NCBI GenBank assembly: GCA_016711105.1
Contig: JADJTO010000018.1
Coordinates: 1-45,360, forward strand
Length of the DNA stretch: 45,360 nt
Reading direction: 5' to 3'
Origin: Micropruina sp.
Lineage (GTDB): Bacteria; Actinomycetota; Actinomycetes; Propionibacteriales; Propionibacteriaceae
Shown in pieces: positions 1 to 9,067 of this stretch. The first letter of the stretch is position 1, and the number at the start of each line of letters is the position of its first letter. Position numbers and translations under genes: made by a program. The notes beneath the pieces were generated by a model. It was not told the DNA's origin, did not search any database, and worked only from the letters and a program-made list of their open reading frames with translations.

Positions 1-103
1 TGTCCACCAGAACCTCCACGTTCTCGGTAGGAGTTAGCAACACCGACTCTTGGACACCCTCACCCACATCCCGACGCCGCCACGCCGCCAACACCCCTTG
101 GAC

Positions 104-1980
104 TTACTGATCTAGGCCCATGTCGTCGGCGAGGATCCCGCCCAGCCGGGTCTGCCAGCGCCGCGCCAGCCAATCAAAACCGTCCTGCTGATACGGGCGA
201 AGGGTGGCGGTCAGACTCTCCGGCGCCGGAATGGTCGGCAGGGAGGCGGGATCGAGCAAGCCGGCGGCGGCGGCCCGCCACGTCTCGGACTGCTCGGCCA
301 CCACCCCGAGGGTGACCAGTTCTTCCCACAGCCCGGCATGCTCGGACGAAGCCGCAGCCCGGCCGCCCCCGCTCCTGCAGGGCGGCAGCCTCGGCCATCA
401 GCAGCCGCAGCTGGTCCAACTCGGGGTGATCCAGGCTGAACCAGGTGCCCGATTCGAGGATCAGGTGCGACTGCCCGGTGGCGACAGCGGTGAAGAGTTC
501 GCGGAAGTCGATGCTCTCGCCATCGATGCTGATGGTCACGTCCAGGTTGAACCAGTCAGTGCCGGCAGCCGGATCGGTCACCGCCAGCGAGACCACCGGC
601 GCCGCCTCGCTCAGCCGGTAGCTGGGCGGCTCGCCGTCCACGACGACCACCACCCGCGGATGCTCGCGCAGCAGGGGCAGACCGTCGCTGACGAAGCTGG
701 CCGACGCCGGGCCGGTCACTCGACCGCTCAACGGACGGCTGCCGAACCGCGGCCACGGGCCGTCGGGGAGTTCGTCCAGCAACGCCGCCTCGGCGGACGC
801 CTCCCGCGGAGCCTGCTCGACGTCGGAGTCGTCCAGTCGGAAGGAGCTCTTGACCGCCCCGACCGCGTAGGTGAACGACCACTCCAACGTGGTCACGTGC
901 CCCGGCTCGAACCCCACCCGGAGCAGCAGCCCGGGAGGTTCGGGGGTGGGGAGTTCCACGTCGGGGTCGACCTCCACCGGCACCTTCTGCCGAAGCGCGG
1001 AGAGGTGCCCGGAGGCGAACGTGGGCACGTCCTCGGCCGGGATGGCCAGCTTCGGATGCCGCAACAGCATCGCCTGGACGGAGGGCCGCAGCGGCTCCTC
1101 GAAGCCGGCGATCAGCACGCCGTGGTCGGCCGGGATCACCACCCCGTGCGGGGGGGTGCCCAGCAGGTTGCTGTAGGGGACGGAGTAGTCCTGATCGCCG
1201 ACCAGCACCCGGGTGGTCAGGGTCAGCCCCGCCTCGGAGCGCGACAACCGGGTCAGCACCCGGGCCGGCTCCTCGACCAGCGTCACCGGCGAGCGCGGGG
1301 CACTGATCAGCTCGACCCCGCAGGCCAACGCCTCACGCAGCGCGGGCCACACCTCAGGGGCCAGCTGGCCGAGCTCCAACACCTCGGTGCGCGACCCGTA
1401 GTACTGCCATTCCGGGGCGCGCTGCCCGCGCCTGATTGCGGCCAGGGCTCGGCGATGGGTTTCGTTGTAGGGGGTTCGCGAGGGGTCTCGGAGCGAATCC
1501 CACGTGATCCCGGAGCGGATCCAGCGACCCGATTTGCCCCACATCAACGGACGCAGGGTGATCCCGCCCGGGTTACGGGTCAACTCCAACGCCAGCGGAA
1601 CCGACGTCCGATCAGGCCGCGGTTCGGCGCCGACGACGGTGGCCAGAGCTTGCTGCCAGTCCGCGAGCTGCGGCTGCCGGGCTTGGCGGCGCAACACGAC
1701 GAGGACGGCGGCGGAGTGCTTGCAGGCGAACCCGACCGGGCAGGAGCAGGACGCCCGCAGCTGCCCCGAGGGGCGTCGTAGGCGATCACGGTCTGGTAGA
1801 TCTTGCCCCCGAACCACGGACGCTGGCTTGCACCAACTCGAGCAGCGTCCCCGAACCGGTCGAGATGGAGCCCACTCGTCCGATCTGGGCGTACTGACGG
1901 CCGCGCTCAAGGGTCGCCAGGCCGAAGGTGCGCGCCAACATGGCGTCGCTGAGCGAGGTCACCCACTCAGGTACATCCAT
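104..1980 (-). pseudogene. SWIM zinc-finger / SNF2 helicase, truncated and frameshifted
   Basis: Three reading frames together encode the N-terminal half of an actinobacterial SNF2-type DNA-dependent ATPase. The start is an ATG at 1980 with a GGAGG ribosome site just upstream. A SWIM zinc finger follows (CSCPVGFACKH, near 1725-1755), then a long linker domain, then the helicase entry motif LRPYQQDGFDWLARRW. The Walker A loop reads DDMGLDQ and stops, where DDMGLGKT is expected, so the ATPase core and C-terminus (usually another 400-500 residues) are missing. Frames change near 1800, 1755 and 365. Bases 1-103 carry no recognisable continuation in any minus-strand frame. The frameshifts alone could be sequence errors, but the abrupt end inside motif I suggests a real rearrangement. 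Confidence 0.75.
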
Positions 1981-2058
1981 CGGCCCTCCTCCGCATTCCC
2001 GAGCGATTGTCTCATCAGGCGTGCCAACTCCCTCCCGGCGAGGGCTAACCTGGCGGGC

Positions 2059-2850
2059 ATGCTCGTCCTGTTGTCTCCGGCCAAGTCCTTGGACTATGCC
2101 TCAACGTTGCCCACGCGGAAGCATTCCGAACCCCGGTTATTGGACGAAGCGGCACAGTTGATCGCGGTGATGCGGACGAAGTCGCTGGCCGAGATCGCCG
2201 CCCTGATGGACATCTCCGATGAGCTCGCGGCCCTGAACGCGCAACGGTATGCGGATTTCGAGGTGCCGTTCAACCGGGCCAACGCCCGTCCGGCGGTGCT
2301 GGCTTTCGACGGTGACACCTATCGGGGGCTGGCCGTCCGCGAACGGTTCGGCGAGCGCGACTTCACTGAGGCGCAGAAGACGCTGCGGCTGCTGTCGGGA
2401 CTGTACGGGGTGTTGCGCCCGCTGGATCTGATCCAGCCCTACCGGTTGGAGATGGGCACCCGGCTGGCGACGGAGCGGGGTGCTTCGCTGTATGACTGGT
2501 GGGGCAGCCGGATCACGGCGCTGCTTCGGGACGATCTGGCGGAGTCGCCGGGCGCGGCGGCGGTGCTGAATCTGGCCTCGGGCGAGTACTTCCAGGCGGT
2601 TCGGCCGGCCGAACTCGGGGCGCCGGTGATCTCGCCGCGCTTCGAAGACACCGACGCCAACGGTCGGCGCTCGGTGGTCTCGTTCTTCGCCAAGCGGGCC
2701 CGCGGTGAGCTGGCCGCCTGGGTGGTGCTGAACCGCGTCCGGTCGCCGCGAGCGGTGAAGCAGTTCACCGGGGCCGGCTATCGCTACGACGCCCGCGCCT
2801 CCACGACCGCTCAGCCGGTGTTCGTCCGGGCCTTCGAGAATCGCGGCTAG
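2059..2850 (+). CDS. yaaA: peroxide stress protein YaaA (DUF328)
   Basis: A 263-residue protein of the YaaA/UPF0246 family, whose E. coli member protects DNA under peroxide stress by limiting free iron. The diagnostic N-terminus MLVLLSPAKSLDY is present, as are the internal motifs LSGLYGVLRPLDLIQPYRLE, LNLASGEYF and the C-terminal VSFFAKRARGELAAWV. Length is normal for the family (about 250-260). I chose the ATG at 2059 because the family motif begins exactly there. No good ribosome site precedes it, but TAACCT at 2046-2051 would serve as a -10 element for a leaderless or near-leaderless transcript. The kinase gene follows after 4 bases, so the two may be co-transcribed. Confidence 0.93.
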   Translation: MLVLLSPAKSLDYASTLPTRKHSEPRLLDEAAQLIAVMRTKSLAEIAALMDISDELAALNAQRYADFEVPFNRANARPAVLAFDGDTYRGLAVRERFGERDFTEAQKTLRLLSGLYGVLRPLDLIQPYRLEMGTRLATERGASLYDWWGSRITALLRDDLAESPGAAAVLNLASGEYFQAVRPAELGAPVISPRFEDTDANGRRSVVSFFAKRARGELAAWVVLNRVRSPRAVKQFTGAGYRYDARASTTAQPVFVRAFENRG

Positions 2851-2854
2851 CGCG

Positions 2855-4360
2855 ATGGAGGCCCAGCGCGTGATCATCGGCTTGGATGTGGGCACCACCG
2901 CGGTCAAGGCGGTGGCTTTCGGGATCGGGTCGTCGAGGCGGGCGAGCGCCGCGCGGGAGTACCCGCTGATCCAGCCCCAGGCGGGCTGGCAGGTTCAGGA
3001 TCCCCAGCGGATCGCGGCGGCGGTGGTGTCGGCGCTGGCTGAATGCGTGGCCGCTTGCGGCGATGCTCAGGTGCTGGCGGTGTCGCTGAGCACCGCGATG
3101 CACGGGCTGATCGGGCTCGACGCGGACGGGCGTCCGATGACGCCGCTGGTGACCTGGGCCGACGGACGGGCGCTGGCCCAGTCGGCCGGGTTGCGCAAGC
3201 AGGGGCTGGATTCGATTGCCTACCGGATCAGCGGTGTGCCGAACCACCCGATGAGCCCGCTGCCCAAGCTGATCTGGTTCGGCCAGACCGAGCCCGAGCT
3301 GGCCGGACGGGTGCACTCCTGGGTCGGGTTGAAGGACTTCGTCCTGCTCACGCTGACCGGAACCCTGGCCACCGAGCTCTCCTCGGCCACCGGGACGGGC
3401 CTGCTCGACCTGCGCAGTCGGAGCTGGAGCCCGGTGCTGCTGGAGTTGGCCGGGGTGCGGCTGGATCAGCTGCCCCCGATCCTCAGCCCCACCGACTCAC
3501 TGCCGCTGGCCGACGCCGTCGCGGCGGCGACCGGGCTGCCGCCCGGTTTACCGGTCGTGGCCGGCGCGGCCGATGGTCCGTTGGGAAATCTGGCCACCGG
3601 CTCGCTGGCCGCTGGAGTGGTCGGGCTCTCCATCGGCACCAGCGGGGCCCTGCGCCTGGGCGTCCCCGAGCCCGTGTTCGATCCGGGCGAGAAGCTGTTC
3701 TGCTTCGCCCTCACCGCCGATCAGTGGGTGCTGGGGAGTGCGATCAGCAACGGTGGTTCGGTGCTGCGCTGGATCGGCAACCTGCTGGCCGACCCGTCGG
3801 TGCCCAGCGGCGGCAATCGAGACGCCGACCTGTTGGCCTTGGCCGCCAGCGTGCCGGCCGGGAGTGACGGCCTGGTGATGCTTCCTTACCTGCTGGCTGA
3901 ACGCGGGCCGCTGTGGGATCCCACTCTCCCCGGGGCCCTGCTCGGCCTGCGGCACCGGCACACCCGCGCGCACCTCGTCCGGGCGGCGGTGGAAGGGGTG
4001 GCGCTCCAACTGTCGGTGATCCTGGACGGGTTGGACGAGCTCAGCCCGATCACCGCCGTCCATGCCACCGGTGGGGTGTTCCGCTCGCCGCTGTGGCAGC
4101 AGGTGATGGCGGACGCGTTGAACCGTCCGCTGCTGGTCACCGACGGTGAGGCCGGCACAGCCCTGGGCGCGGCGGCCCTGGGGTTGGTCTCGCTCGGGTT
4201 GGCCGCCGACCCGGAGGCGGGAGTGGCCATGCTCGCTCCCCCCACCGCAGATCGCGCGTACGTGCAGCCCCAGCAGCCGGAGGTGTACCGCCAACTGCGG
4301 GCCAGCATCCCGGCGCTGCTCGCCGGCTACCGCGAGTTGGCTTCGGTCTTCGAGCGCTGA
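2855..4360 (+). CDS. gntK: FGGY-family sugar kinase, probable gluconokinase
   Basis: A 501-residue kinase of the FGGY family, which phosphorylates sugars or sugar acids with ATP. The N-terminal phosphate loop is IGLDVGTTAVKAVAF, followed by the substrate-lobe motif STAMHGLIGLD, typical of the GntK branch. The second domain carries GAADGPLGNLATG, IGTSGALR and the signature ATGGVFRSPLWQQVMADAL. Length fits the family (about 490-510). The product is most likely gluconokinase (D-gluconate to 6-phosphogluconate, feeding the pentose phosphate or Entner-Doudoroff route); xylulokinase is the alternative, since specificity cannot be read from motifs alone. It sits 4 bases after yaaA. Confidence 0.82.
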   Translation: MEAQRVIIGLDVGTTAVKAVAFGIGSSRRASAAREYPLIQPQAGWQVQDPQRIAAAVVSALAECVAACGDAQVLAVSLSTAMHGLIGLDADGRPMTPLVTWADGRALAQSAGLRKQGLDSIAYRISGVPNHPMSPLPKLIWFGQTEPELAGRVHSWVGLKDFVLLTLTGTLATELSSATGTGLLDLRSRSWSPVLLELAGVRLDQLPPILSPTDSLPLADAVAAATGLPPGLPVVAGAADGPLGNLATGSLAAGVVGLSIGTSGALRLGVPEPVFDPGEKLFCFALTADQWVLGSAISNGGSVLRWIGNLLADPSVPSGGNRDADLLALAASVPAGSDGLVMLPYLLAERGPLWDPTLPGALLGLRHRHTRAHLVRAAVEGVALQLSVILDGLDELSPITAVHATGGVFRSPLWQQVMADALNRPLLVTDGEAGTALGAAALGLVSLGLAADPEAGVAMLAPPTADRAYVQPQQPEVYRQLRASIPALLAGYRELASVFER

Positions 4361-4896
4361 ACTGTGCGGGCGGCCGTTTCCACCGCGAGCGCCCCCGCGA
4401 CGCCGAGGGCGATGAAGCCCGCTGCGCGTCCCGCGACCAGGGCGGAGGACTGGGCCAGAGAAACCGAAAGAGCGCGCCCCCGGCGTGCTGGCCAACTTCC
4501 CCCGAACGGACGCGCCTACACCCAGGCGTTGTTCGCGCAGGCCGGGAGCGGGGCGTCCAGGAAGCGCAGGAACTCCTCGAGGTGCGCATCGGTCGTCGCG
4601 GCAGAGCGGCCGTCGGCCTGCCCGCGTTCGGCCTGGGTCTGGGCGTCGCTGCGGCGGGTCGAAGCTTCGGGGGCGGACATGGCTGAACTCTACGGTCTCC
4701 GACCCGGCCGCCGCGCGCCTTCCGTTGCTCGCCCGCGTCCGCAACGTTCCGTGATTGCCTGGCGACAAACCGGACCGACGCGATAGAACGCGGTGCCCAC
4801 GGCATCGCTGAGGTCATAGTTCGCCGATCGGGGCTGTTCGATGAGCGAGGGCGCATGGCCCGCAAACCGCGTCACGGGGATGTGTCTGGCCCCGCC
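4361..4896. other. intergenic stretch, no confident gene
   Basis: This gap between the kinase and the glycosyltransferase promoter holds no recognisable gene. A 54-codon minus-strand ORF runs from an ATG at 4680 to a TAG at 4516-4518 (peptide starts MSAPEASTRRSD, ends NNAWV). The same frame continues past the stop into a hydrophobic stretch (GRAAGFIALGVAGALAVETA, near 4370-4450) ending about 4345. This could be a decayed small membrane-protein gene, but it lacks a well-spaced ribosome site and I cannot identify it. Confidence 0.35.
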
Positions 4897-4930
4897 TGGA
4901 CAGTAGTTGCACTGTGTGCAATACCGGAGG
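4897..4930 (+). promoter_or_regulatory. promoter and TetR-type palindromic operator
   Basis: The perfect palindrome TTGCACTGTGTGCAA (two 6-base arms, 3-base centre) lies at 4907-4921, directly before the CGGAGG ribosome site (4925-4930) of the glycosyltransferase/TetR pair. A -35-like TGGACA sits at 4897-4902. The spacing places the palindrome between it and a weak -10 (CAATAC, 4919-4924). A short palindrome in this position is the usual operator arrangement for a TetR-family repressor encoded in the same operon. Confidence 0.55.
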
Positions 4931-4936
4931 TTGGTC

Positions 4937-6175
4937 GTGGAGATAACAGTCGTCACTCAAGACACGCGCGGCGGCGTGCAGCCGTACGCCGCGCTGGCTG
5001 GCGCCCTGGCGCGAGCGGGTCATTCGGTGCGAGCGGTCGCGCCGGCGGAATATGCGTGGCTGTTCGAACGCCGCTGTGTCAGCTGCCTCCCGCTGGACGG
5101 GATGTCGACCGAGCGGTCCCGCGAGGTCGCGATCGAGGCGCAGGGCAGTCGACACGGGGGCCTGCGGACCGCGGCCCGGGCACTGGCCGCGATGGTGCCC
5201 GGCTGGGCGGTTCAGATCCGTGACTTCGCCGAGGGTTCGGACGTCCTCACCGGCGGGGTCGGTGGCTCGGTGCTCGGCCGGCCGGTTGCGGCGGCCCTCG
5301 GTGTGCCGTGGGTGCCTGCGCACCTGCAGCCGGTCGGGATGGTCAACCCCGCTACCCCGGCGTCCTGATGACCGGGATCCCGCGGGCCGCTGGTGCCGTG
5401 GGCAACGTGGTGGGGCAGTTCCTCACCGAAGCGGCCATCCGGGCGCCCTTTGCCCCGGCTCAGAAGGCGGCGAGCATTGCCCTCGGCGCGCGTCCGGGTG
5501 CGGCACGGACGTCTCCGGGGGCTGTGTACGGCATCAGTCCGACGGTGATCCAGGCCCCCGCGAACCGGAACGGCAACCTGCTCGTTGCGGGGTACTGGTT
5601 CGATGACGCCGACAGCGATCACCTCTCGCCGGACGTGGAGCAATTCATCACCGAAGGCGGAGGCAAGCCGGTGATCAGCGTCGGGTTCGGCAGCATGGTC
5701 GCCGCGGACGCCCAGGCTCTGCGCGAACTCGTGGCGGGCGCAGGGCGAGACGCGGGTGTCCGAGTGGTGTTGATCACTGGAGCCGGAGCCGTTGGCGAGG
5801 ACTCCTCGCCGGATAGCTCCGATCTGCTCCCCGTGCCATCCATTCCGCACCGCGCCCTGTTCCATCGGATGGACGCCAACGTGCACCACGGAGGGGCCGG
5901 CACCACCGCCAGCGCGCTCGCCGCCGGAGTTCCCAGCGTGATCGTCCCGTTCGGCGCAGACCAGCCGTTCTGGGGTCGCCGAGCGAACGAGCTCGGGGTG
6001 GCGCCCCCACCCATTCCCGCTCAAGCAACTCACCCGCGCGCACCTCGTCCGCGCCGTGCACCAGGCGCTGACCGACTCGGCGATGCGAAGCCGATCGGCG
6101 CAACTGGGCGAGCGGATCCGCTCCGAGGACGGGACGGGAGTGGCGGCGCAGAGGTTCAGCTCGCTGCCGGCATGA
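4937..6175 (+). CDS. GT1 (macrolide-type) glycosyltransferase, two compensating frameshifts
   Basis: A family 1 UDP-glycosyltransferase of the OleD/MGT type, about 412 residues once two single-base shifts are corrected. Such enzymes transfer a sugar to small lipophilic acceptors and often inactivate macrolides. The N-terminal Rossmann half (EITVVTQDTRGGVQPYAALA) is in one frame to about 5350. The middle, with the nucleotide-sugar signature NVHHGGAGTTASALAAGVPS followed by VPFGADQPFW, is in another to about 6015. The tail (KQLTRAHLVRAVHQALTD) returns to the first. The shifts fall in C runs, as one lost and one extra C. The start is GTG 4937, 6 bases after CGGAGG. The stop overlaps the TetR ATG (ATGA). 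Co-transcription with TetR suggests substrate-induced detoxification (inference). Confidence 0.8.
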
Positions 6176-6780
6176 ACCCGGACTCCACGGCGCGTCTGCT
6201 GCCGAAAGAGCCGGGGAACCTGCGCGGACAAGCCACCCTGGACCGGCTCAGCCTCGCCGTCCTTGACGTCGCCGAACGAGTCGGGGTCGAGGCGACCACG
6301 GTGGACGAGATCTGCCGGGTGGCAGGCTGCAGCCGGCGCACGTTTTTTCACCACTTCCCCTCACTGGACGCCGCCCTGCTCGGCCCGGCCGTCCCCAGGG
6401 TCAATCCTGAAGCCGTGGCTCGGTACGTGGCTCAGCCCGTCGCGATCCTCGCCGGCGCACTCCACCTCGTCGAGATTCCGGACGAGTTGGGCTCCCGTAC
6501 GCCGCTGGGTGCCAGACGGCACGCGCTGCTGCTCACCTCACCGCGACTTCAGGCTGCGGCCCGCGAGCGGATGGCACCAGCGGCGTCCGGCGTCCTGGCC
6601 GCGGTGACGGCGAAGATCGCCCTGCTTCCCGGGATCGAGCGCGACGCGATCCCGCAGACCGCCGCAGCGGTGACCGCCCTGGTGGCCGCCCTGATCGAAA
6701 CCTCATTCACCACAGGGACGAACGATCCGGTCGCCACCATCGCCTCGCTCGCGCCGATCTGGGGTGAGCTGATCGACTGA
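6172..6780 (+). CDS. TetR/AcrR-family transcriptional regulator
   Basis: A 202-residue TetR-type repressor. Residues about 20-65 form the helix-turn-helix domain: RLSLAVLDVAERVGVEATTV, then DEICRVAGCSRRTFFHHFPS, a very typical recognition-helix sequence. The remaining all-helical C-terminal domain is variable, as usual for ligand-binding halves of this family. The ATG overlaps the glycosyltransferase stop, so the two are translationally coupled. The palindrome at 4907-4921 is the obvious candidate operator. The ligand is unknown; a macrolide-like substrate of the partner enzyme is a reasonable guess. Confidence 0.88.
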   Translation: MNPDSTARLLPKEPGNLRGQATLDRLSLAVLDVAERVGVEATTVDEICRVAGCSRRTFFHHFPSLDAALLGPAVPRVNPEAVARYVAQPVAILAGALHLVEIPDELGSRTPLGARRHALLLTSPRLQAAARERMAPAASGVLAAVTAKIALLPGIERDAIPQTAAAVTALVAALIETSFTTGTNDPVATIASLAPIWGELID

Positions 6781-6826
6781 GCAGCAGGCTGACGAGCGCA
6801 ATCATCGGACAAAACGAAGCGACGGC

Positions 6827-7261
6827 TCAGAGCTCGTCGCCCTCGGCCTCCATCAATTCCAGGAATGCAGCACGTTCGCGGGCTCGCCGAGCTTTGAGTG
6901 CTGCGAAGACGTCCGAGGAGTGCAAGCGATGGTGAGTGCCAACTCGATGCGCCGGGATTTCTTCCTCACGGATCATCTTCATCAAGGTGGGACGGGAGAT
7001 GCCCAAGATGCCAGCAGCGGACGACGTAGTGACCACGTCAGGAATAGCGCCGATGGTGATAGTGCCGCCGCGAGCCACCACGTCCAGCACCTGTTGGAGC
7101 AGACGTCCGATCTCGGGTGGCAAAGACTCCACCCGCTGCCCACTCCGCTCGACGGCGAGCACGCCTTGGGGGCCCTCGAGTTGCTGAAGAACCTCCCGGG
7201 CGAGGCGCGCTTCCCGTTCCGTCGCCTGTACTCGACTACGGCGTGACTGCACGGCAGCCAT
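6827..7261 (-). CDS. excisionase-type HTH antitoxin-like protein, no toxin partner
   Basis: A 144-residue protein. Residues about 70-130 hold a MerR/excisionase-like DNA-binding domain: TTSSAAGILGISRPTLMKMI, then EEIPAHRVGTHHRLHSSDV. The acidic tail (LKARRARERAAFLELMEAEGD) matches antitoxins that pair with PIN-domain toxins. The N-terminal half is charged and helical. The ATG at 7261 follows a strong GGAGGTG. Downstream only 46 bases separate it from the convergent TetR gene, so the toxin normally found there is absent. It may be a solitary regulator or the survivor of a broken toxin-antitoxin pair. Confidence 0.72.
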   Translation of the reverse strand: MAAVQSRRSRVQATEREARLAREVLQQLEGPQGVLAVERSGQRVESLPPEIGRLLQQVLDVVARGGTITIGAIPDVVTTSSAAGILGISRPTLMKMIREEEIPAHRVGTHHRLHSSDVFAALKARRARERAAFLELMEAEGDEL

Positions 7262-7309
7262 GGGACACCTCCGGTTTGATGTGACGCACTCTCACGCTAC
7301 GGGCTTCCT

Positions 7310-7343
7310 TTGCAACTGTAGGCGTTTGCACTTACATGTGCAA
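7310..7343 (-). promoter_or_regulatory. promoter with overlapping palindrome for the HTH antitoxin gene
   Basis: On the minus strand TTGCAC (7343-7338) and TACAGT (7320-7315) are separated by exactly 17 bases, a good sigma-70-type pair. The -35 is one arm of the inverted repeat TTGCAC/GTGCAA (7326-7343, 6-base centre). A further TTGCAA half-site lies at 7310-7315. This placement suggests autorepression by the encoded HTH protein. The predicted leader is about 45 bases. Confidence 0.55.
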
Positions 7344-7381
7344 TGTCTGGTGGTCGAGCGTCACCTCGGGCAGTCACCTCG

Positions 7382-7468
7382 TCCGCAGCTCCGGTCGGGC
7401 GTCATGACCATAATTAGCCATAACTATGGTCGTTGTGACGCCGGCATTGGCGGGAACCATAGTTATGG
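7382..7468 (-). repeat. relic copy of the AlbA_2 gene promoter, operator and first codons
   Basis: On the minus strand this region repeats the control region at 13427-13497. It has a 22-base arm at 7408-7429 built from CCATAATTAG and CCATAACTATGG, a second half-arm at 7457-7468 (CCATAGTTATGG), then the same start ATGGTCATGACGCC (7411-7398) and, one base out of frame, codons for ELRT. The rest of the AlbA_2 gene is missing, and the outer half of the second arm is lost. It is a decayed duplicate 5' end, not a gene. Confidence 0.65.
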
Positions 7469-7522
7469 CTGGCGCCCAACCGTCCCTGCAGTGCGCTGGC
7501 TGCGTCCCGGCGGCAGCGATGG

Positions 7523-8809
7523 TTAGTGGGCGAGGCCCGCGATGGCCATGGCCCGCCGCAGCAGGACGCGCGCCTGCCGGATGACCGGCGTCTCGGGGAG
7601 GCGGAAGTCAGCTGCCAGGCTGAGCGCGTCGCGCACGGCAGCCAGATCGGCGCGGTTGACGGCCCGTCGCAGCGCGATCGTCACCAGCGCTGACGCCAGT
7701 GAGTCTCGCGTCGCTGGAGGTAAGGAAGCGAAGCGGGTCCACCAGGACGCCCCGGTGGTGCTTGGTTGCACCACGGCCGAAACCGCCTCGGCGACCCCCC
7801 ACGCCGGCACGGCCGCATCGCCTTCCACGAGCTCGGGCCGCACAGCACCCCCGCGACGCTCGATCACCGCCATCAGCAGCCCGTGCACCAAGGTCGTGTG
7901 GTAACTCGTCCGGAGCACGTAGCCGTCCCGTTCCGGACACGGCAAGCCGTGGTGAACGGCCGGATCAAACCCAGGCCCGGGCAGGAATCCCCAGTCCTTG
8001 CGCTCATGGGCGAGAAAGGCCCACGCCTGCCCGGCGAGCGGCGTCCACGGAAGGTTGAGCATCGGCCACGTCCACAAGACCTCAGCGGCGACGTCGTGAT
8101 TACCGGCGTCCAGCGCCACGGCGAGGATCGCGTCGGCGTCCCTCACGATCTGCGCACTCGGGCGCGGAAGGCTCACCCGGCGGCGCCCGTGGTCGGTCGC
8201 GTAGAGGATGGCGTGGGTGAAGGCGTAGGCGTCCTCGGTGGTGCCGGCCAGGTGGTCGAACTCCCAGGCCAGGCTGGAGGCGGCCAGCGCCCGCGCCACC
8301 CCTGCCTCGTCCACCTCGCCCGTCCAGAGCGAGCGAAGTTGGTGTTGCTCAAGTTGGCGATTCGGTGTCCGCTCGGGGCCTGGCAACCGATCACCGCCCA
8401 GCAGGTCGGCCAGGATGGGCTCCAGGTGTCGATCACCGAGCCCCACGGCCCGCAGGTGCAGCGGGACGAGGGCCAGATCCAGCGCGATCCCCGGATTCAG
8501 GCACAGCCGGACCGCCCACTCGTCCGTGATCGAGGTGGCCAACTCGGCGGCCAGACGCTCGAGCGCGGATGGTAGCCAGGAGTGCCGATCGGCCACCGGC
8601 ATCAGGGCACGCAGCAGCATCGCCGCCTCGCATCGCACCTTGTCAGGGTCCAGTGGGGAGGACGTGTCCGCTGCCCGGACGACGGACGGCGCACCGCGGG
8701 ATGCCTTGAGGGCTCGCTCAACCAGGTGAACCGCGTCAGGAGCAGGCGGCCAACGTGTGGCTCGCCTGCTCCTGCATCGAGTGCCGGGTGACTCGGGTGT
8801 TGAGGTCAC
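7523..8809 (-). CDS. uncharacterised helical protein, DUF6895-like
   Basis: A 428-residue, largely helical protein of unknown function. The segment EDAYAFTHAILYATDHGRRR (about residues 212-231) resembles the conserved TH..FY.TD.G signature I associate with DUF6895, and WLPSALERLAAELA also fits that family; this assignment is from memory and tentative. No signal peptide or membrane segment is evident. The GTG start at 8809 overlaps the stop of the small upstream ORF (GTGA), so the two are coupled. Residues 1-30 are basic and low in complexity, so the true start could lie further in. No enzymatic motif is visible. Confidence 0.5.
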   Translation of the reverse strand: MTSTPESPGTRCRSRRATRWPPAPDAVHLVERALKASRGAPSVVRAADTSSPLDPDKVRCEAAMLLRALMPVADRHSWLPSALERLAAELATSITDEWAVRLCLNPGIALDLALVPLHLRAVGLGDRHLEPILADLLGGDRLPGPERTPNRQLEQHQLRSLWTGEVDEAGVARALAASSLAWEFDHLAGTTEDAYAFTHAILYATDHGRRRVSLPRPSAQIVRDADAILAVALDAGNHDVAAEVLWTWPMLNLPWTPLAGQAWAFLAHERKDWGFLPGPGFDPAVHHGLPCPERDGYVLRTSYHTTLVHGLLMAVIERRGGAVRPELVEGDAAVPAWGVAEAVSAVVQPSTTGASWWTRFASLPPATRDSLASALVTIALRRAVNRADLAAVRDALSLAADFRLPETPVIRQARVLLRRAMAIAGLAH

Positions 8810-9052
8810 TCAGCGCTGAAATCCGCCGCGTTCAAGCCCTGAAAGACCTCCGGGCCAGGCCAGCCGCAGTTCCACGTGACGTTCTTGTTGATGATGTGGA
8901 CGAGCGAGTCGCCCTCCAGGGCAGCCCGAGCGCCGTACTTGCTGAACAGGGCCCCCACCGCCTCGAAGTCGATCGCCTTGGTCTCGATGAGAGCGCGCAC
9001 GACCTCGTCCTGCAGCGGAGTCCGCTCGTGTCGGCAGTGGGATCTCGGCCAA
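8806..9052 (-). CDS. small conserved-looking protein upstream of the DUF6895-like gene
   Basis: About 80 residues. The dependable part runs from LQDEVVRALIETKAIDFEAV through GARAALEGDSLVHIINKN to a C-terminus with TWNCGWPGPEVFQGL. Stop and downstream start overlap. The 5' end is uncertain: in-frame reading begins only at a TTG inside the hairpin repeat at 9068-9119. A more natural N-terminus (AEIPLPTRAD, TTG at 9052) lies in the neighbouring frame and would join after a one-base correction near 9020. No ribosome site is clear. The short helical region followed by a C, W, G and P-rich tail could be a peptide precursor, but I do not recognise the family. Confidence 0.45.
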
Positions 9053-9067
9053 CGCAAGCCTGACGCC

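Noticed and set aside
204..2058. Long plus-strand frames across the helicase relic
   Set aside because: They are rich in Arg, Pro and Gly with no motif, while the minus strand shows clear SWIM and SNF2 motifs.
4345..4680. Small minus-strand membrane protein interrupted by a TAG
   Set aside because: The frame is open on both sides of one stop and the second part is hydrophobic, but there is no good ribosome site or known family. Recorded only as part of the gap.
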